A DNA stretch of 64,000 bases from Actinomycetota bacterium (GCA_003599235.1 QZJE01000013.1:142536-206535), one strand, 5' to 3'; counted from the stretch's first letter, positions 33,401 to 41,535 are shown. A program made the numbers and translations. The notes: generated by a model not told the origin, from the sequence alone.

Positions 33401-33820
33401 ACAATTAGAACTATCTGTTCCTGTTCCTTTTATCCATAAGACGTATTTTACCCCATTATTAAGCTGGACTTTGGAGATTTCAATACTGTGCCACTCATAA
33501 CCGGTTGACCAACTGGAGGCGTCAATATTGATACTAGTTGCTATAGCATTGCCGGTTGGATAGCCGTTTGAATCAGTAGCATAAATCTCGGCAGTTATCG
33601 TTCCCGGAGTTCCTATTTTGCGTGAATAGATAGAAACACTAGTATAGCTAGCAGTGGTTGTTGGGGTAAATGATTGGGCTACTCTTTTAGCGGCATAAAC
33701 AGTGCTGGCTTGATCGCAGCTGCCTTCATAAACAATATCGGCATTAACAGCTAAAGAAACGGCGGAAACCATGGCAAGCAAAAGAAACAAAGATAACAAC
33801 AAGCAAAAAAACTTTTTCAT
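30422..33820 (-). CDS. Secreted multihaem c-type cytochrome, 15 CxxCH
   Basis: A protein of 1132 residues with a signal peptide (cleavage after AVNA). I count 15 CxxCH haem-binding motifs: eight between about residues 185 and 450, and seven between about 830 and 1115. The N-terminal 30-175 looks like a beta-sandwich surface domain (QSFTPTTTASYTSVSIYSRK, KYVLWIKGTG). A discoidin-like (F5/8 type C) beta domain around 575-690 (GYIQLDFGTSKKVGYIEVYN) separates the haem clusters. The last residues HHSGCHGGSGC are histidine- and cysteine-rich. Such proteins carry electrons at or outside the cell surface. It stands alone with its own terminator. Partner quinone oxidases are not in the window. Confidence 0.92.
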   Translation of the reverse strand: MKKFFCLLLSLFLLLAMVSAVSLAVNADIVYEGSCDQASTVYAAKRVAQSFTPTTTASYTSVSIYSRKIGTPGTITAEIYATDSNGYPTGNAIATSINIDASSWSTGYEWHSIEISKVQLNNGVKYVLWIKGTGTDSSNCVAWGRDSTDPSYAGGNMVGADPWVNYTDYDQLFKILTCSGVSHEVCDNCHVGMIDIDHDDCIKCHDGTLDGHQTLKKQPPNIVAQFAKPSHHPFTMTSEEINPPGAMKYKTTWSSTGSGVTNSACMACHNNMGDVDSNGQLFPRLLKSRDEQTALFTFFGNNYCYTCHGAAGDKVGGSTIEFEASAHNRIGSPGSGSEIKCMGCHEIHGSNSAWLTPKNEENLCFDCHDDLTNGYNPKRATTPKGWNIYKQFTDSISSHDVLSVTGAKVECTNCHGFCVEPDNKMANPNNTMERYNGTRTGYCLECHDGNPPTEKHTNTEVVPYTVQFPNITTMNRNLSLSQEDWTGGPYQDEYGNYSKYLSSQKLDYSVAGELSLMDKAKTKTVYGSEEYLMSQGMQAIWWPQTTVYGTKGKFTLKNGATAATLTDSNIDESYYAPRLEYNDMQTGGQGYIQLDFGTSKKVGYIEVYNPKNTVSNAWPITTVTVGDNSNGNNTNVALLKYYVNGNKASFAPIAGRYLTLISSTGTSYGGCTANFYEIKAYAGGYVTEGSLISSQFNAGNQVEYGKLVFDADVPSDTELKFQLGEIIETIIDYDENGPIIERIEDFRGPDGSTNTYYTTSGQPIWQGLNNKKIRYKVYFSSTDDSKTPVLRRVGISAKLPPDPNGVFAGWDKSNYLDSKHNPKYDCNKCHHTHSSNRYNLLAYDLEDESVNSSTICLKCHEDGNTEGATDIKTLVTAKTYKHYKNTSAHSNVEPINATANKEHAACNDCHDPHVADDTNTSSLRGANKGSAGQNLDNSVANPVDNEAQMCKKCHTDTIFRRFYDSAPLGQQIRQMTIQTVNYNQEFDPAQNVSGHPVYGAANRSNIPAERFVNGWNGSKEMTCSDCHNEMHGSNNRYFATGIENADFSIIPDGAGYVNGSPRVYTNSPDNVMCLKCHNKDYYFDGLGTNVRNHNGHVANGDCMYCHRVHSSNYPDLLNGPGHHSGCHGGSGC

Positions 33821-33833
33821 TTTTTCTCCCTTT

Positions 33834-33846
33834 TAAGCGCTTATAG
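33834..33846 (-). promoter_or_regulatory. Shared palindrome in the cytochrome leader
   Basis: CTATAAGCGCTTA on the minus strand is identical over 13 bases to 488-500 in the promoter of secreted paralogue 1. It lies 14 bases before the cytochrome ATG, next to GGGAG, and includes the palindrome TAAGCGCTTA. A shared regulator or shared -10 element is possible. The rest of the gap 33847-34015 holds nothing I can identify. Confidence 0.5.
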
Positions 33847-34015
33847 AAGTCAGTATTTAATAAAGGAAAGATAAGAAATGTTGCAATACGTTTGTTTATT
33901 TCTCAAGGAATCACTTGTTACTTGAAGCAACTATATAACTGCAAGAATTCAATGTCAACTCAAATCCGTAATAATTGAGCAACAAAATCTGATAGCAGAA
34001 CCGCTGTTCAGACCA

Positions 34016-34633
34016 CTAAGATTTTAGTTTGACTGTTCTTCCCTCGACCTCAAGGCGTCCTTCACAAAATAACTTGATAGCTTCGGGATAGAGGCGGTGT
34101 TCGATGGTGTGGATGCGTTTCGCGAGCTCTTCTTTGGTCTCGCCTTCTTTAATTTTGAGGCAATCTTGCAGGATGATAGGGCCGGTGTCACAACCTTCAT
34201 CAACAAAATGTACAGTCACTCCGGCAACCTTGGCTCCGTAAGTTAAAGCATCTCCAATGCCATCAGTACCAGCAAAAGCCGGTAGGAGTGCCGGGTGGAT
34301 ATTCATTATGCGGCCTTGGAAACCTTTTAAAAACTCCGAGGTTACAAGAAGCATATAGCCTGCTAAAACTACTAAATCAATTTCATAACTTTTGAGGATT
34401 TCTACCACTTTTTTGTCGTAAGCTTCCCGGCTATCAAAATCCTTGGTTTCTAAAACAACGGTTGCAATATTGAAGTTTTTAGCCCGCTCTATAGCATAAG
34501 CGGAAGTGTTATTGCTTAAGACCACCGCTACCTCGGCTGGGATATAACCGTTCTGGCAATTCTCAATAATCGCCTGAAGATTACTGCCGCTACCTGAGGC
34601 TAGTACCGCTAGCCTTTTTTTATCTGAGTTCAA
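34016..34633 (-). CDS. purN: Phosphoribosylglycinamide formyltransferase
   Basis: A 205-residue folate-dependent GAR transformylase of purine synthesis. Landmarks are the N-terminal RLAVLASGSGSNLQAIIENC, the catalytic region RIMNIHPALLPAFAGTDGIG (with the Asn and His residues), and GVTVHFVDEGCDTGPII with the catalytic Asp. The start is TTG 34633 with AAGG upstream, overlapping purM by 14 bp, so translation is coupled. Length is normal. Confidence 0.95.
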   Translation of the reverse strand: MNSDKKRLAVLASGSGSNLQAIIENCQNGYIPAEVAVVLSNNTSAYAIERAKNFNIATVVLETKDFDSREAYDKKVVEILKSYEIDLVVLAGYMLLVTSEFLKGFQGRIMNIHPALLPAFAGTDGIGDALTYGAKVAGVTVHFVDEGCDTGPIILQDCLKIKEGETKEELAKRIHTIEHRLYPEAIKLFCEGRLEVEGRTVKLKS

Positions 34634-35645
34634 CTGTACCTTCTCCTGATGTCACTTCGCCAATAACCCATCCTTGATAGCCTTTTTGGCTGATGATATC
34701 TAATGCTTGTTTTGTTTTTGATTGTTCTAAAATAATGACTAAGCCGATGCCCATATTAAAGACTTCAAACATTTCATCCTCTGATATTTCACCTTTATCT
34801 TGAATAAAGCTAAATATGGGAGCAATATCCCAGGTGCCCTTATTGATTTCAACTCCGCAACCATCAGGCAAAACCCGGGGAATATTATGAATAAAGCCTC
34901 CTCCGGTAATATGTACCAGGCCAGCGATATTTATCTGTTCAATTAAAGCCATCACCGGCTTAGCATAGATTTTGGTAGGTATTAAGAGTTCTTGGCCTAA
35001 GAGCTGACCGGTATAATCTTTGTCTAGTTTCAAACTATTATCTTTTATTACCTTGCGCACCAGAGAAAAGCCGTTGCTGTGAAAGCCTGATGAGGCCACC
35101 CCGATAATATTCATTCCCTGTTTAATCGAGCTCCCGTCGATAATTTTATCCTTTTGTACAATTCCTACCGCACACCCTGCCAAATCATATTTACCCTCAG
35201 GATAAAAACCGGGCATCTCGGCTGTTTCTCCCCCTAAAAGAGCACAACCTGATTGCCGGCAACCATCCGCTACACCATCTACTATCTGGGCAATTTGATT
35301 AGGATCCAGTTTAGATGAAGCAATGTAGTCTAGAAAAAATAAAGGCTTGGCCCCGTGAACTAAAATATCATTAACAGACATGGCCACTAAATCAATGCCA
35401 ACGGTATTGTGGATACCCACTTCTATAGCAATATCAAGTTTGGTGCCAACACCATCAGTTGCTGCCACTAATACCTGACCGTTTTCGAGCTCATAGAAGC
35501 CGGCAAAAGAGCCTAAGCCCTTAAGCACTTTGTCGCTGTAGGTAGAGGCAACTGATTGTTTGATTAATTTAACTGCTTTTTCTCCGGCAGAAATATTTAC
35601 GCCGGACTTTTCATATTGGGAGCCCACAAAAATAATATAGCGCAC
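34620..35645 (-). CDS. purM: Phosphoribosylformylglycinamidine cyclo-ligase
   Basis: A protein of up to 341 residues making AIR from FGAM with ATP. The N-terminal YEKSGVNISAGEKAVKLIK, LVAATDGVGTKLDIA, GIDLVAMSVNDILVHGAKP and ALLGGETAEMPGFY are standard PurM motifs, and HITGGGFIHNIPRVLP is in the C-terminal half. The first in-frame start is GTG 35645; GTG 35627 is also possible, and no ribosome site marks either. It forms an operon with purN. Confidence 0.95.
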   Translation of the reverse strand: MRYIIFVGSQYEKSGVNISAGEKAVKLIKQSVASTYSDKVLKGLGSFAGFYELENGQVLVAATDGVGTKLDIAIEVGIHNTVGIDLVAMSVNDILVHGAKPLFFLDYIASSKLDPNQIAQIVDGVADGCRQSGCALLGGETAEMPGFYPEGKYDLAGCAVGIVQKDKIIDGSSIKQGMNIIGVASSGFHSNGFSLVRKVIKDNSLKLDKDYTGQLLGQELLIPTKIYAKPVMALIEQINIAGLVHITGGGFIHNIPRVLPDGCGVEINKGTWDIAPIFSFIQDKGEISEDEMFEVFNMGIGLVIILEQSKTKQALDIISQKGYQGWVIGEVTSGEGTVELR

Positions 35646-35730
35646 AAAGAATAAAAAGCCAAAAATAACTAATTTTTATTCCCCTAAGCAACTAGATGAA
35701 AACCAATTTATGTTGTATTATGCTCTTTCT

Positions 35731-36831
35731 ATGTTGAAAAAAATTGCACCCATTGCCATCACCATCATCATATTTGCCTTCTTGGTTTTTAGATTTTTCA
35801 TTATGATTCCTGTAACTGTTAATGGAGAACACCAGGTCATTAATAGCACAATGGGGATATGTGATGCTCTTAAAGCTATTTCAAAATGGCCTAAACGGGG
35901 CAACTTGCTTGATATCGAGGGTAATTTATATAAGAAATATCGCGGCAGCCAACCCACTGTTTATATTAACGGCAAAAAGGCAGGCCTTAAAGCAAGGGTT
36001 AGCCGAAACGACAATATTACTACCTTGCCAGGAAAAGATGTTAAAGAGCCCGTAGCAGAAAAGATAAGCGAGTTTGGCGAACTAATTCCTACTAGCTCAG
36101 AGTATTACAACGGCAGCGGGGCTTTGATAATGTTTGAAAAAGCCCATCCCGGTAAAAAACTGGTTCGGTTTGGCAAGTATAGCAAAAAGACCGAGTCAGA
36201 AAAGGTAATCAGTCAACCAGCACCAGACGCTGTGGTACGCAAAGATTTTAAGCAGAAAAAAGTTGTTGCCTTAACTTTTGATGATGGGCCAAGCCAGTAT
36301 ACCCAACAAGTACTGGATATTTTGGATAAATATGACGCTCTGGCAACTTTTTTCGTCTTAGGAGAAAATGCTAAAGACAATAAAGACTTACTTAAGGCCG
36401 AGAAAAAAGCCGGCCATCTGATAGCCAACCATACGTACACTCACATTTATTTAAATCAAGTCTCAGACGAAAAAATGCGAAAAGAGCTTGAAGACACTAA
36501 CGATATTATCAAAGAGGCTACCGGCAAAAATGCGACTTGGCTTAGGCCTCCGGGCGGCAATCTCGACTATGGAGTATCTTCTAAATTAACCGGGGGCGGA
36601 TTTAAAATTGCCATGTGGAATATTGATACCAACGATTGGAAAAAACCGGCGCCTTCTGTCATCACCTCTGAAGTACTAGATAATTTACACAATGGGGCTG
36701 TTGTCTTAATGCACGATGGCGGCGGCAATCGCGACAATACAGTTGCTGCCCTGCCTGAAATACTTCAAGGAATCAAAGACAAGGGCTATAAGTTCGTAAC
36801 CTTAGACGAGTTGGTAAAAGCAGACTACTAA
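35731..36831 (+). CDS. Membrane-anchored polysaccharide deacetylase (NodB domain)
   Basis: A protein of 366 residues from ATG 35731 (an ATG seven codons earlier is possible). One N-terminal anchor (IAITIIIFAFLVFRFFIMI) and a linker of about 150 residues, partly LysM- or G5-like in composition but not recognised, lead to a NodB domain about 170-365. Catalytic motifs are complete: TFDDGPSQYTQQ, ANHTYTHIYL (metal histidines), RPPGG, DTNDW and LMHDGGG. It should remove acetyl groups from peptidoglycan or an exopolysaccharide outside the membrane. TATTAT (35716-35721) ends nine bases before ATG 35731, so a leaderless start is possible. It ends overlapping the convergent fau gene by four bases. Confidence 0.9.
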   Translation: MLKKIAPIAITIIIFAFLVFRFFIMIPVTVNGEHQVINSTMGICDALKAISKWPKRGNLLDIEGNLYKKYRGSQPTVYINGKKAGLKARVSRNDNITTLPGKDVKEPVAEKISEFGELIPTSSEYYNGSGALIMFEKAHPGKKLVRFGKYSKKTESEKVISQPAPDAVVRKDFKQKKVVALTFDDGPSQYTQQVLDILDKYDALATFFVLGENAKDNKDLLKAEKKAGHLIANHTYTHIYLNQVSDEKMRKELEDTNDIIKEATGKNATWLRPPGGNLDYGVSSKLTGGGFKIAMWNIDTNDWKKPAPSVITSEVLDNLHNGAVVLMHDGGGNRDNTVAALPEILQGIKDKGYKFVTLDELVKADY

Positions 36832-37394
36832 GCTAGTCTGTGACAATCAGTAATTCCTTCTTCACTAATTATCATATCCACCGGTATGTCATGGGCTTCA
36901 CAATCCAGCTTTTCCACTAGTTGCATACAATAACAAAGCCCAATCTTTTTAACCTGGGGAACGTCTTTTAGGAAACGATCGTAAAATCCTTTGCCGTATC
37001 CTAAACGGTAACCGGTTTTGTCAAAACAAACTCCGGGAACAATCACTAAATCTATCTCTTGAGGCTTTACTTCCCTGGTATTCTCAGTAGGCTCTAAAAT
37101 ACCTCCGTACCCCGGATTTAAATCCGATAATGATTTGATTTCTCTCACCTGAAGGTTGTTTTGGGTGCACAACGGCAGAAACACTTTTTTGCCAAAAGCC
37201 AGAGTTTCTTCAATCATTAGATAGGTAATAACTTCGCTGCCATATGAGCAATAAAAAAGAAGGTTTTTAGCCTGTTTATATTCTTTTGAATTAAATAATT
37301 TATGTTTGACTAAAAAGCTCTTTTTTTGGCGTTGGGAAAGTCCCAGACTTTTTCTATATTGGAGAATTCGCTCCCGCAGAACACTCTTGTCCAT
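36828..37394 (-). CDS. 5-formyltetrahydrofolate cyclo-ligase
   Basis: A 188-residue enzyme that converts 5-formyl-THF to 5,10-methenyl-THF with ATP (MTHFS/YgfA family). Landmarks: N-terminal LRERILQYRKSLGLSQRQ, VFLPLCTQNNLQVREI, VIVPGVCFDKTGYRLGYGKG followed by FYDRFL, and the C-terminal HDIPVDMIISEEGI. It feeds one-carbon units to purine synthesis, whose genes purM and purN are close by. Length is normal. Confidence 0.92.
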   Translation of the reverse strand: MDKSVLRERILQYRKSLGLSQRQKKSFLVKHKLFNSKEYKQAKNLLFYCSYGSEVITYLMIEETLAFGKKVFLPLCTQNNLQVREIKSLSDLNPGYGGILEPTENTREVKPQEIDLVIVPGVCFDKTGYRLGYGKGFYDRFLKDVPQVKKIGLCYCMQLVEKLDCEAHDIPVDMIISEEGITDCHRLA

Positions 37395-37448
37395 AACTAT
37401 ATTAGGATATCACTATTTGGGTTAAAATATAAACAACAAGGAGGCCTC

Positions 37449-38102
37449 ATGGATTACGCAGCAGCTTTTAGTTATATGTTCCAAGATAAAGACTGGCTAA
37501 AAAAAATATTACTGGGAGGGCTTATTTTCTTTGTACCGATACTGCAATTTGCCGCTTTTGGCTACGCTATCAAAGTCTTAAGAAATGTAAAAGCAGGTAA
37601 TGCCACCCCTTTGCCAGAATGGGATGACATCGGGGGCATGTTTGTTAGTGGAATAAAATACTTTGTGGCCTTGATTCTATACGCCCTTCCGGCAATTATC
37701 ATAATGTTTATTTTATTCGCCTTGATTTTTGGGGCAGCTGCCATATCATCTGCAGGGGACGCCGCCAAAGCAGTCGGCCCCTTAATTGCCGTATGCAGTT
37801 GTTTTAGCTACGGCGTCATTATGATTTATGCTTTAGTTTTTATGATTTTGCTGCCCGAGATAACTATCGCCTATGCAGAAACTGAAAATATCAGCTCAGC
37901 CTTTGAAATAAAAAAGATTTTTAATAAGACCAAGGTAAATATCGGCCCGATAATAATAATCGTTTTAATTTCATATGTGGCTAACTTGATTGCGGGCTTA
38001 GGAGTTATCTTATTTTTTATCGGAGTAATTTTTACTTCCTTTTGGGCTTATCTGGTTAACTTTAATTTATATGGCCAGCTAGCAGCCGAGCAGGAAAAAT
38101 AG
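37449..38102 (+). CDS. DUF4013 membrane protein
   Basis: A 217-residue protein from ATG 37449, with AAGGAGG five bases ahead; a longer frame start at 37326 lies inside the opposite gene. Four or five membrane helices are visible (LLGGLIFFVPILQFAAFGYA, YFVALILYALPAIIIMFILF, IIIVLISYVANLIAGLGVIL). The N-terminal YMFQDKDWLKKILLGGLI and NVKAGNATPLPEWDDIG are typical of DUF4013. Function is unknown in the family. It lies four bases before the DUF2085 gene. Confidence 0.8.
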   Translation: MDYAAAFSYMFQDKDWLKKILLGGLIFFVPILQFAAFGYAIKVLRNVKAGNATPLPEWDDIGGMFVSGIKYFVALILYALPAIIIMFILFALIFGAAAISSAGDAAKAVGPLIAVCSCFSYGVIMIYALVFMILLPEITIAYAETENISSAFEIKKIFNKTKVNIGPIIIIVLISYVANLIAGLGVILFFIGVIFTSFWAYLVNFNLYGQLAAEQEK

Positions 38103-38106
38103 CCTA

Positions 38107-38598
38107 ATGCCCGAAGGTTACTTAAAAACTTTCTTGAGAATTGTTGTTACCCATTGGTTATTAATAGTTAACTTGCCGGTTTTTTTATTGGTATCTTTGG
38201 CAATCCTGACTCCTTTTTTGAATTACCATAACTTAGCAGCCGGCAAAATATTATTTGCTTTTTATGGACTGTCTTGTCACCAACTGCCAGCCAGAAGCTT
38301 TTTTATTTTGGGAAAACAAATCGCTTTTTGCAGCCGTGATTTAGCTCTTTATTCAAGTATCATAGTTGGCTCAGCGTTATGGAAAATCACTAATAGAAAA
38401 ATATCCCTGTTGGCCTGGATCTTGCTCATATTGCCGATGTTGCTCGATGTTTTACTAAATGCATCAGGGCTAAAGCAAGGAAGTAACGAGGTGCGAGTTA
38501 TTACCGGGGCCGTTGCCGGGTTGGCAACTTCGTTTTACATATTGCCTCATATTAAAAAAGCAATGCTTAAAGCAAAGGAAGAAGTAGCCAAGATGTAA
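38107..38598 (+). CDS. DUF2085 membrane protein
   Basis: A 163-residue protein with about four membrane helices. The DUF2085 signature is present: CHQLPARSFFILGKQIAFCS followed by RDLALYSS, with the conserved cysteines and a histidine. These proteins may bind a cofactor or metal in the membrane; the role is unknown. It follows the DUF4013 gene within five bases, so the two are probably cotranscribed. Confidence 0.85.
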   Translation: MPEGYLKTFLRIVVTHWLLIVNLPVFLLVSLAILTPFLNYHNLAAGKILFAFYGLSCHQLPARSFFILGKQIAFCSRDLALYSSIIVGSALWKITNRKISLLAWILLILPMLLDVLLNASGLKQGSNEVRVITGAVAGLATSFYILPHIKKAMLKAKEEVAKM

Positions 38599-38658
38599 CA
38601 AGCCGTCACTTAGCCTGCTCATCAAGTTTAACTCAGCCTTAAGTCTTCTTCATACTTA

Positions 38659-38687
38659 TTTACATTGAATAGCATATTTGATAGTAA
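38659..38687 (+). promoter_or_regulatory. Promoter with ATG at about +1
   Basis: TTTACA (38659-38664) and TAGTAA (38682-38687) have a 17-bp spacer, and ATG 38695 follows the -10 after seven bases. No ribosome site is visible. Confidence 0.6.
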
Positions 38688-38694
38688 TTAAGCC

Positions 38695-38970
38695 ATGGAA
38701 CTTAATCCTCAAACCAGAAGGTTAGCCGAAAAATTAATGGACGTTATGAAAGTACCGGGTCCTATGCGGGGGCTCGGTTTAAAGAAATTAGCCCAAGTAG
38801 CCGAACCTTTTGCCAAGAAACGAAGCCACCACTTTATTAAAAACGAAGACTTCTTCGATTGTGTTAAACAAATATCGCCAGTAGAGCACAGGGGGGAAAT
38901 AATCGAAGCTTTTAAAAAAGCCGGTGTCGACACCGACAAAGAATTCGCCGAATGGGATCAATCCCCTTGA
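38695..38970 (+). CDS. Hypothetical 91-residue protein
   Basis: A small soluble protein, probably leaderless. It has a basic N-terminal helix (QTRRLAEKLMDVMKVPGPM), a Lys/Ala-rich middle (KKLAQVAEPFAKKRSHHF) and an acidic C terminus. I do not recognise the family. Codon use and a plausible promoter support it as real. It stands alone between the DUF2085 gene and the first toxin-antitoxin pair. Confidence 0.6.
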   Translation: MELNPQTRRLAEKLMDVMKVPGPMRGLGLKKLAQVAEPFAKKRSHHFIKNEDFFDCVKQISPVEHRGEIIEAFKKAGVDTDKEFAEWDQSP

Positions 38971-39087
38971 AGCATTTTTGCTGATTGTTAGCTATTTTCT
39001 CAGTTCTGCCCTTAATGTCTGAGCTTGACTTTCCTGTCTCTAGCTAATATAGCGGTATTTTGGGATAATTAATGGTAAGGAGAAATT

Positions 39088-39351
39088 ATGCCTAGATTAA
39101 ATAAAAAATTAGTACAAGGCGCTGTTTTAGGCTACAAGAAAGGGCATTCTTATGCCAGAAAACAGCGTTTAATGAAGTTAAAATCACTTTCTGCAAAAGA
39201 ATCGTTAGCAATTTTCTTAAGCCTTTGGCAAGCCTGGAATAAAACAGAGAACAAAACGAGCTCCAAAGCAATCGATAAGCTAAAGATTAATAATTTGATT
39301 GAGCGCCGAAAAAGAATCGATGAATTGGCTCGTTGGAAGCAAGGTGCATGA
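39088..39351 (+). CDS. Putative antitoxin partner of nucleotidyltransferase
   Basis: An 87-residue, very basic, helical protein (ARKQRLMKLKSLSAKESLAI; DKLKINNLIERRKRIDELAR). AAGGAG lies seven bases before ATG. Its stop overlaps the start of the nucleotidyltransferase gene (ATGA), the typical layout of a two-gene toxin-antitoxin locus. I do not recognise a named family; the role is inferred from position. Confidence 0.65.
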   Translation: MPRLNKKLVQGAVLGYKKGHSYARKQRLMKLKSLSAKESLAIFLSLWQAWNKTENKTSSKAIDKLKINNLIERRKRIDELARWKQGA

Positions 39352-39911
39352 AAGACCCGCTTAATGCTGCTTTTGAAATTCATGATTTTCTTACTAGCAA
39401 TAATATACCTTATGTGATAATCGGTGGGCTAGCTACTCAATTCTGGGGAGAGCCACGCTTTACCCAAGACGTTGATATAACCATTCTAATCCCATTAGAT
39501 GAAACTGATAAATTTATAGGCTTAATTACTAATCATTTTGAATCACGCGTAGCTAACGACAAAGAATTTGCTAAGCAAAATAGGATGGTTTTAATAAAGG
39601 CATCCGACGGCACAGAAATTGACATATCTTTAGGGATACCTGGCTATGAGGATGAAGTTATGCGCCGAGCTATTGATTATGAGATAGAGCCAGGTAAAGA
39701 GCTAAGATTATGCTCAGCCGAGGATTTGGTTATACATAAAATGATAGCCGGCCGGCCGATTGATTTACAAGACATAGAAGGAATTATTATCAAACAAGGT
39801 CAAAAGCTTGATAGGGATTACATAACTAACTGGCTTAAACAATTTGCGCAAGCTCTCGAAAGACCAGTAGATAAACATTTTGAAGAACTCTTGGATAAAT
39901 CCAATAAGTAA
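39348..39911 (+). CDS. AbiEii/MNT-like nucleotidyltransferase (DUF6036-like)
   Basis: A 187-residue protein starting at ATG 39348. The nucleotidyltransferase core is clear: IPYVIIGGLATQFWGEPRFT then QDVDITI, which gives the GG motif and DxD metal site, and a third acidic residue in GTEIDISLGIPG. CSAEDLVIHKMIAGRPIDLQ and DIEGII are standard for this clade. Such enzymes act as toxins or antitoxins in two-gene loci, modifying tRNA or partner proteins. R1 repeats begin right at its stop codon. Confidence 0.85.
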   Translation: MKDPLNAAFEIHDFLTSNNIPYVIIGGLATQFWGEPRFTQDVDITILIPLDETDKFIGLITNHFESRVANDKEFAKQNRMVLIKASDGTEIDISLGIPGYEDEVMRRAIDYEIEPGKELRLCSAEDLVIHKMIAGRPIDLQDIEGIIIKQGQKLDRDYITNWLKQFAQALERPVDKHFEELLDKSNK

Positions 39912-39968
39912 TGGCACCTTTAGGCTCTTTTTGCTGGTTATGGCCTATGCTCCGAGTGCCTGTCCCCT
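39909..39968. repeat. R1 repeat, copy 1
   Basis: The core CACCTTTAGGCTC...GCTCCGAGTGCCTGTCCCCT is shared with 40321, 41640 and 42392. The left arm is truncated (TGGCACC in place of GGGGACACC). It begins at the stop codon of the nucleotidyltransferase gene. Confidence 0.75.
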
Positions 39969-40018
39969 CTACCCTCTGCCCAACCAAGCCCTTGATATTC
40001 TAGGCCATAGCGGGCCCG

Positions 40019-40057
40019 TCGTCATTGCGAGGAGCGAAGCGACGTGGCAATCTCTCG
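40019..40057. repeat. R3 repeat, copy 1
   Basis: GTCATTGCGAGGAGCGAAGC followed by GACGTGGCAATCTC. The ends GATTGCC/GGCAATC and ATTGC/GCAAT make it palindromic. The gap 39912-40438 contains only repeats R1 and R3, and no gene. Confidence 0.75.
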
Positions 40058-40150
40058 TCATCCTTAGGCCTTAGCCGGAGGATCTCCTTTAGCTCTTAAG
40101 CCTTCATCCTTCAGCCTTTTTCTTACTGCTTACAGCTTACGGCTTACAGC

Positions 40151-40176
40151 TCCTACGCTCCGAGTACCTGTCCCCT
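40151..40176. repeat. R1 repeat, right-end fragment
   Basis: CGCTCCGAGTACCTGTCCCCT is the right end of R1. It is followed by a small inverted repeat, TTTTTCACG/CGTGAAAA, near 40188-40218. Confidence 0.55.
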
Positions 40177-40263
40177 GGATATATAGTTTTTCACGCTTTT
40201 GTCAATAAAAACGTGAAAAGTCACAAAAAAACAGCCTTTTTCACGGTTTTAACCCATTCCAAC

Positions 40264-40298
40264 GTCATTGCGAGGAGCGCTAGCGACGTGGCAATCTC
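40264..40298. repeat. R3 repeat, copy 2
   Basis: GTCATTGCGAGGAGCG, CTAGCGACGTGGCAATCTCC: the same repeat as 40019 with a few changes in the centre. Confidence 0.7.
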
Positions 40299-40320
40299 CT
40301 ATAGCCTTCAGTTTCTCTTG

Positions 40321-40379
40321 GGGGACACCTTTAGGCTCTTTTGGCTGGTTATTGGCTATGCTCCGAGGGACTGTCCCCT
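40321..40379. repeat. R1 repeat, copy 2 (intact)
   Basis: Starts GGGGACACCTTTAGGCTC and ends GACTGTCCCCTT, so the ends GGGGACA/TGTCCCC are inverted. This is the cleanest copy in the window. Confidence 0.8.
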
Positions 40380-40438
40380 TTTCACCGTTAAATAATTCTT
40401 TCAAGCGCGACATTTGCGCGACATTTGCGCGACAGGCA

Positions 40439-41473
40439 TTACGGATTAAATTTATAGTAATATTTTCTACCGGCGCCAATTCTGGTAACTACCTTCTTTT
40501 CCACTAAATCTTTAAGGTCTCGTTCTGCCGTTTTTGTGCTAGCACCGGTAATTTGCTCGTATTCAACTCTTTCTATTTGTCCTTTATCAATAAGTGTTGC
40601 CAAGGCCTTCCATTGCCTTTCATTTAGATATACTTGCCCAATTTTTTCTCGAAGCTTACGGTCTTGGCTATAGAGCAATACCTTGTCTTTTACTTTTGAT
40701 AACTCATTAGCTAAAGCTTCAGCAAAGAACTCAACAAAGGGAGTTAGGGTATTTGTCTCATCACTTTTTCTTAAAGCACCGTAGTAGTCATCAGGATGCT
40801 CGTCGGCATAATCCTCAACCGAGAAAATGCGCTTGATATTATAACCTCTCGTATACAAAACAAGAATAGCCAATGCTCTAGAGGATCTGCCATTGCCATC
40901 AGCGAATGGGTGTATTCGCACCAGTTCATAGTGAGCGATTGCGCTTTCTATAATAGGCGAGATGCCTTTATCTAGATTTAACCACTGTGTTAACTCTCGC
41001 GTAAGGATTGGAACATCGTAAAACTCAGGCGGTTGAAAAATTATTTGGCCAGTTTTTGTATTTTGTACTGCAACCGGTATTTGACGGTACAAGCCTCCAT
41101 TTTTATCATCAATGTCTTTAAGAATAATCTTATTAATCTCTCTAATTAGGGCTTCGGTTATTCTAAAATCTCTTTTCTGATAGATATCGTCGATAAAATC
41201 GAGTACTTTAGCGTAATTTTTTGCTTCTTGGATGTCCTTTTTCCAAGCCTTTACATTCTGGCCCTTAAGAACTTTCTCAACTTGTACTTCTTCTAGCCGG
41301 TTGCCTTCAAGCCTAATAGAAGCATGTACGGAACGAAGTCTAGCTTCTTCTCTTAACCTAGACTCATAAGCCGGAAGCAGAGGAGCGTTTTCAATAACTC
41401 CTTTTGACTCGGCAATAATTTCTAAATTGCGAGCGGTTGATGTTGTTATATTAAATTTGGGTAAAAACGCCAA
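40439..41473 (-). CDS. Fic-domain protein with winged helix
   Basis: A protein of about 344 residues. The start is taken as TTG 41473 with GGAG six bases ahead; TTG 41485 is possible. The N-terminal helix has the class II inhibitory motif SIRLEGN. The Fic core shows the active-site loop HPFADGNGRSSRALA near residue 195 with the catalytic histidine, and the beta-hairpin region upstream. A C-terminal winged helix (QITGASTKTAERDLKDLVEK) may bind DNA. Such enzymes transfer AMP from ATP to target proteins. A LexA-type box lies about 60 bp upstream. It stands alone among repeats. Confidence 0.9.
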   Translation of the reverse strand: MAFLPKFNITTSTARNLEIIAESKGVIENAPLLPAYESRLREEARLRSVHASIRLEGNRLEEVQVEKVLKGQNVKAWKKDIQEAKNYAKVLDFIDDIYQKRDFRITEALIREINKIILKDIDDKNGGLYRQIPVAVQNTKTGQIIFQPPEFYDVPILTRELTQWLNLDKGISPIIESAIAHYELVRIHPFADGNGRSSRALAILVLYTRGYNIKRIFSVEDYADEHPDDYYGALRKSDETNTLTPFVEFFAEALANELSKVKDKVLLYSQDRKLREKIGQVYLNERQWKALATLIDKGQIERVEYEQITGASTKTAERDLKDLVEKKVVTRIGAGRKYYYKFNP

Positions 41474-41535
41474 TTCAATCTCCAATCAAATTAAGTATAT
41501 CTATCTTATACAATTGTATCAAAATACTTGCTTGC

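Noticed and set aside
39880-40507. Several open frames with GTVP- and GDTF-like residues on both strands
   Set aside because: They are readings through R1 and R3 repeats and low-complexity DNA, without ribosome sites, and end at repeat borders.
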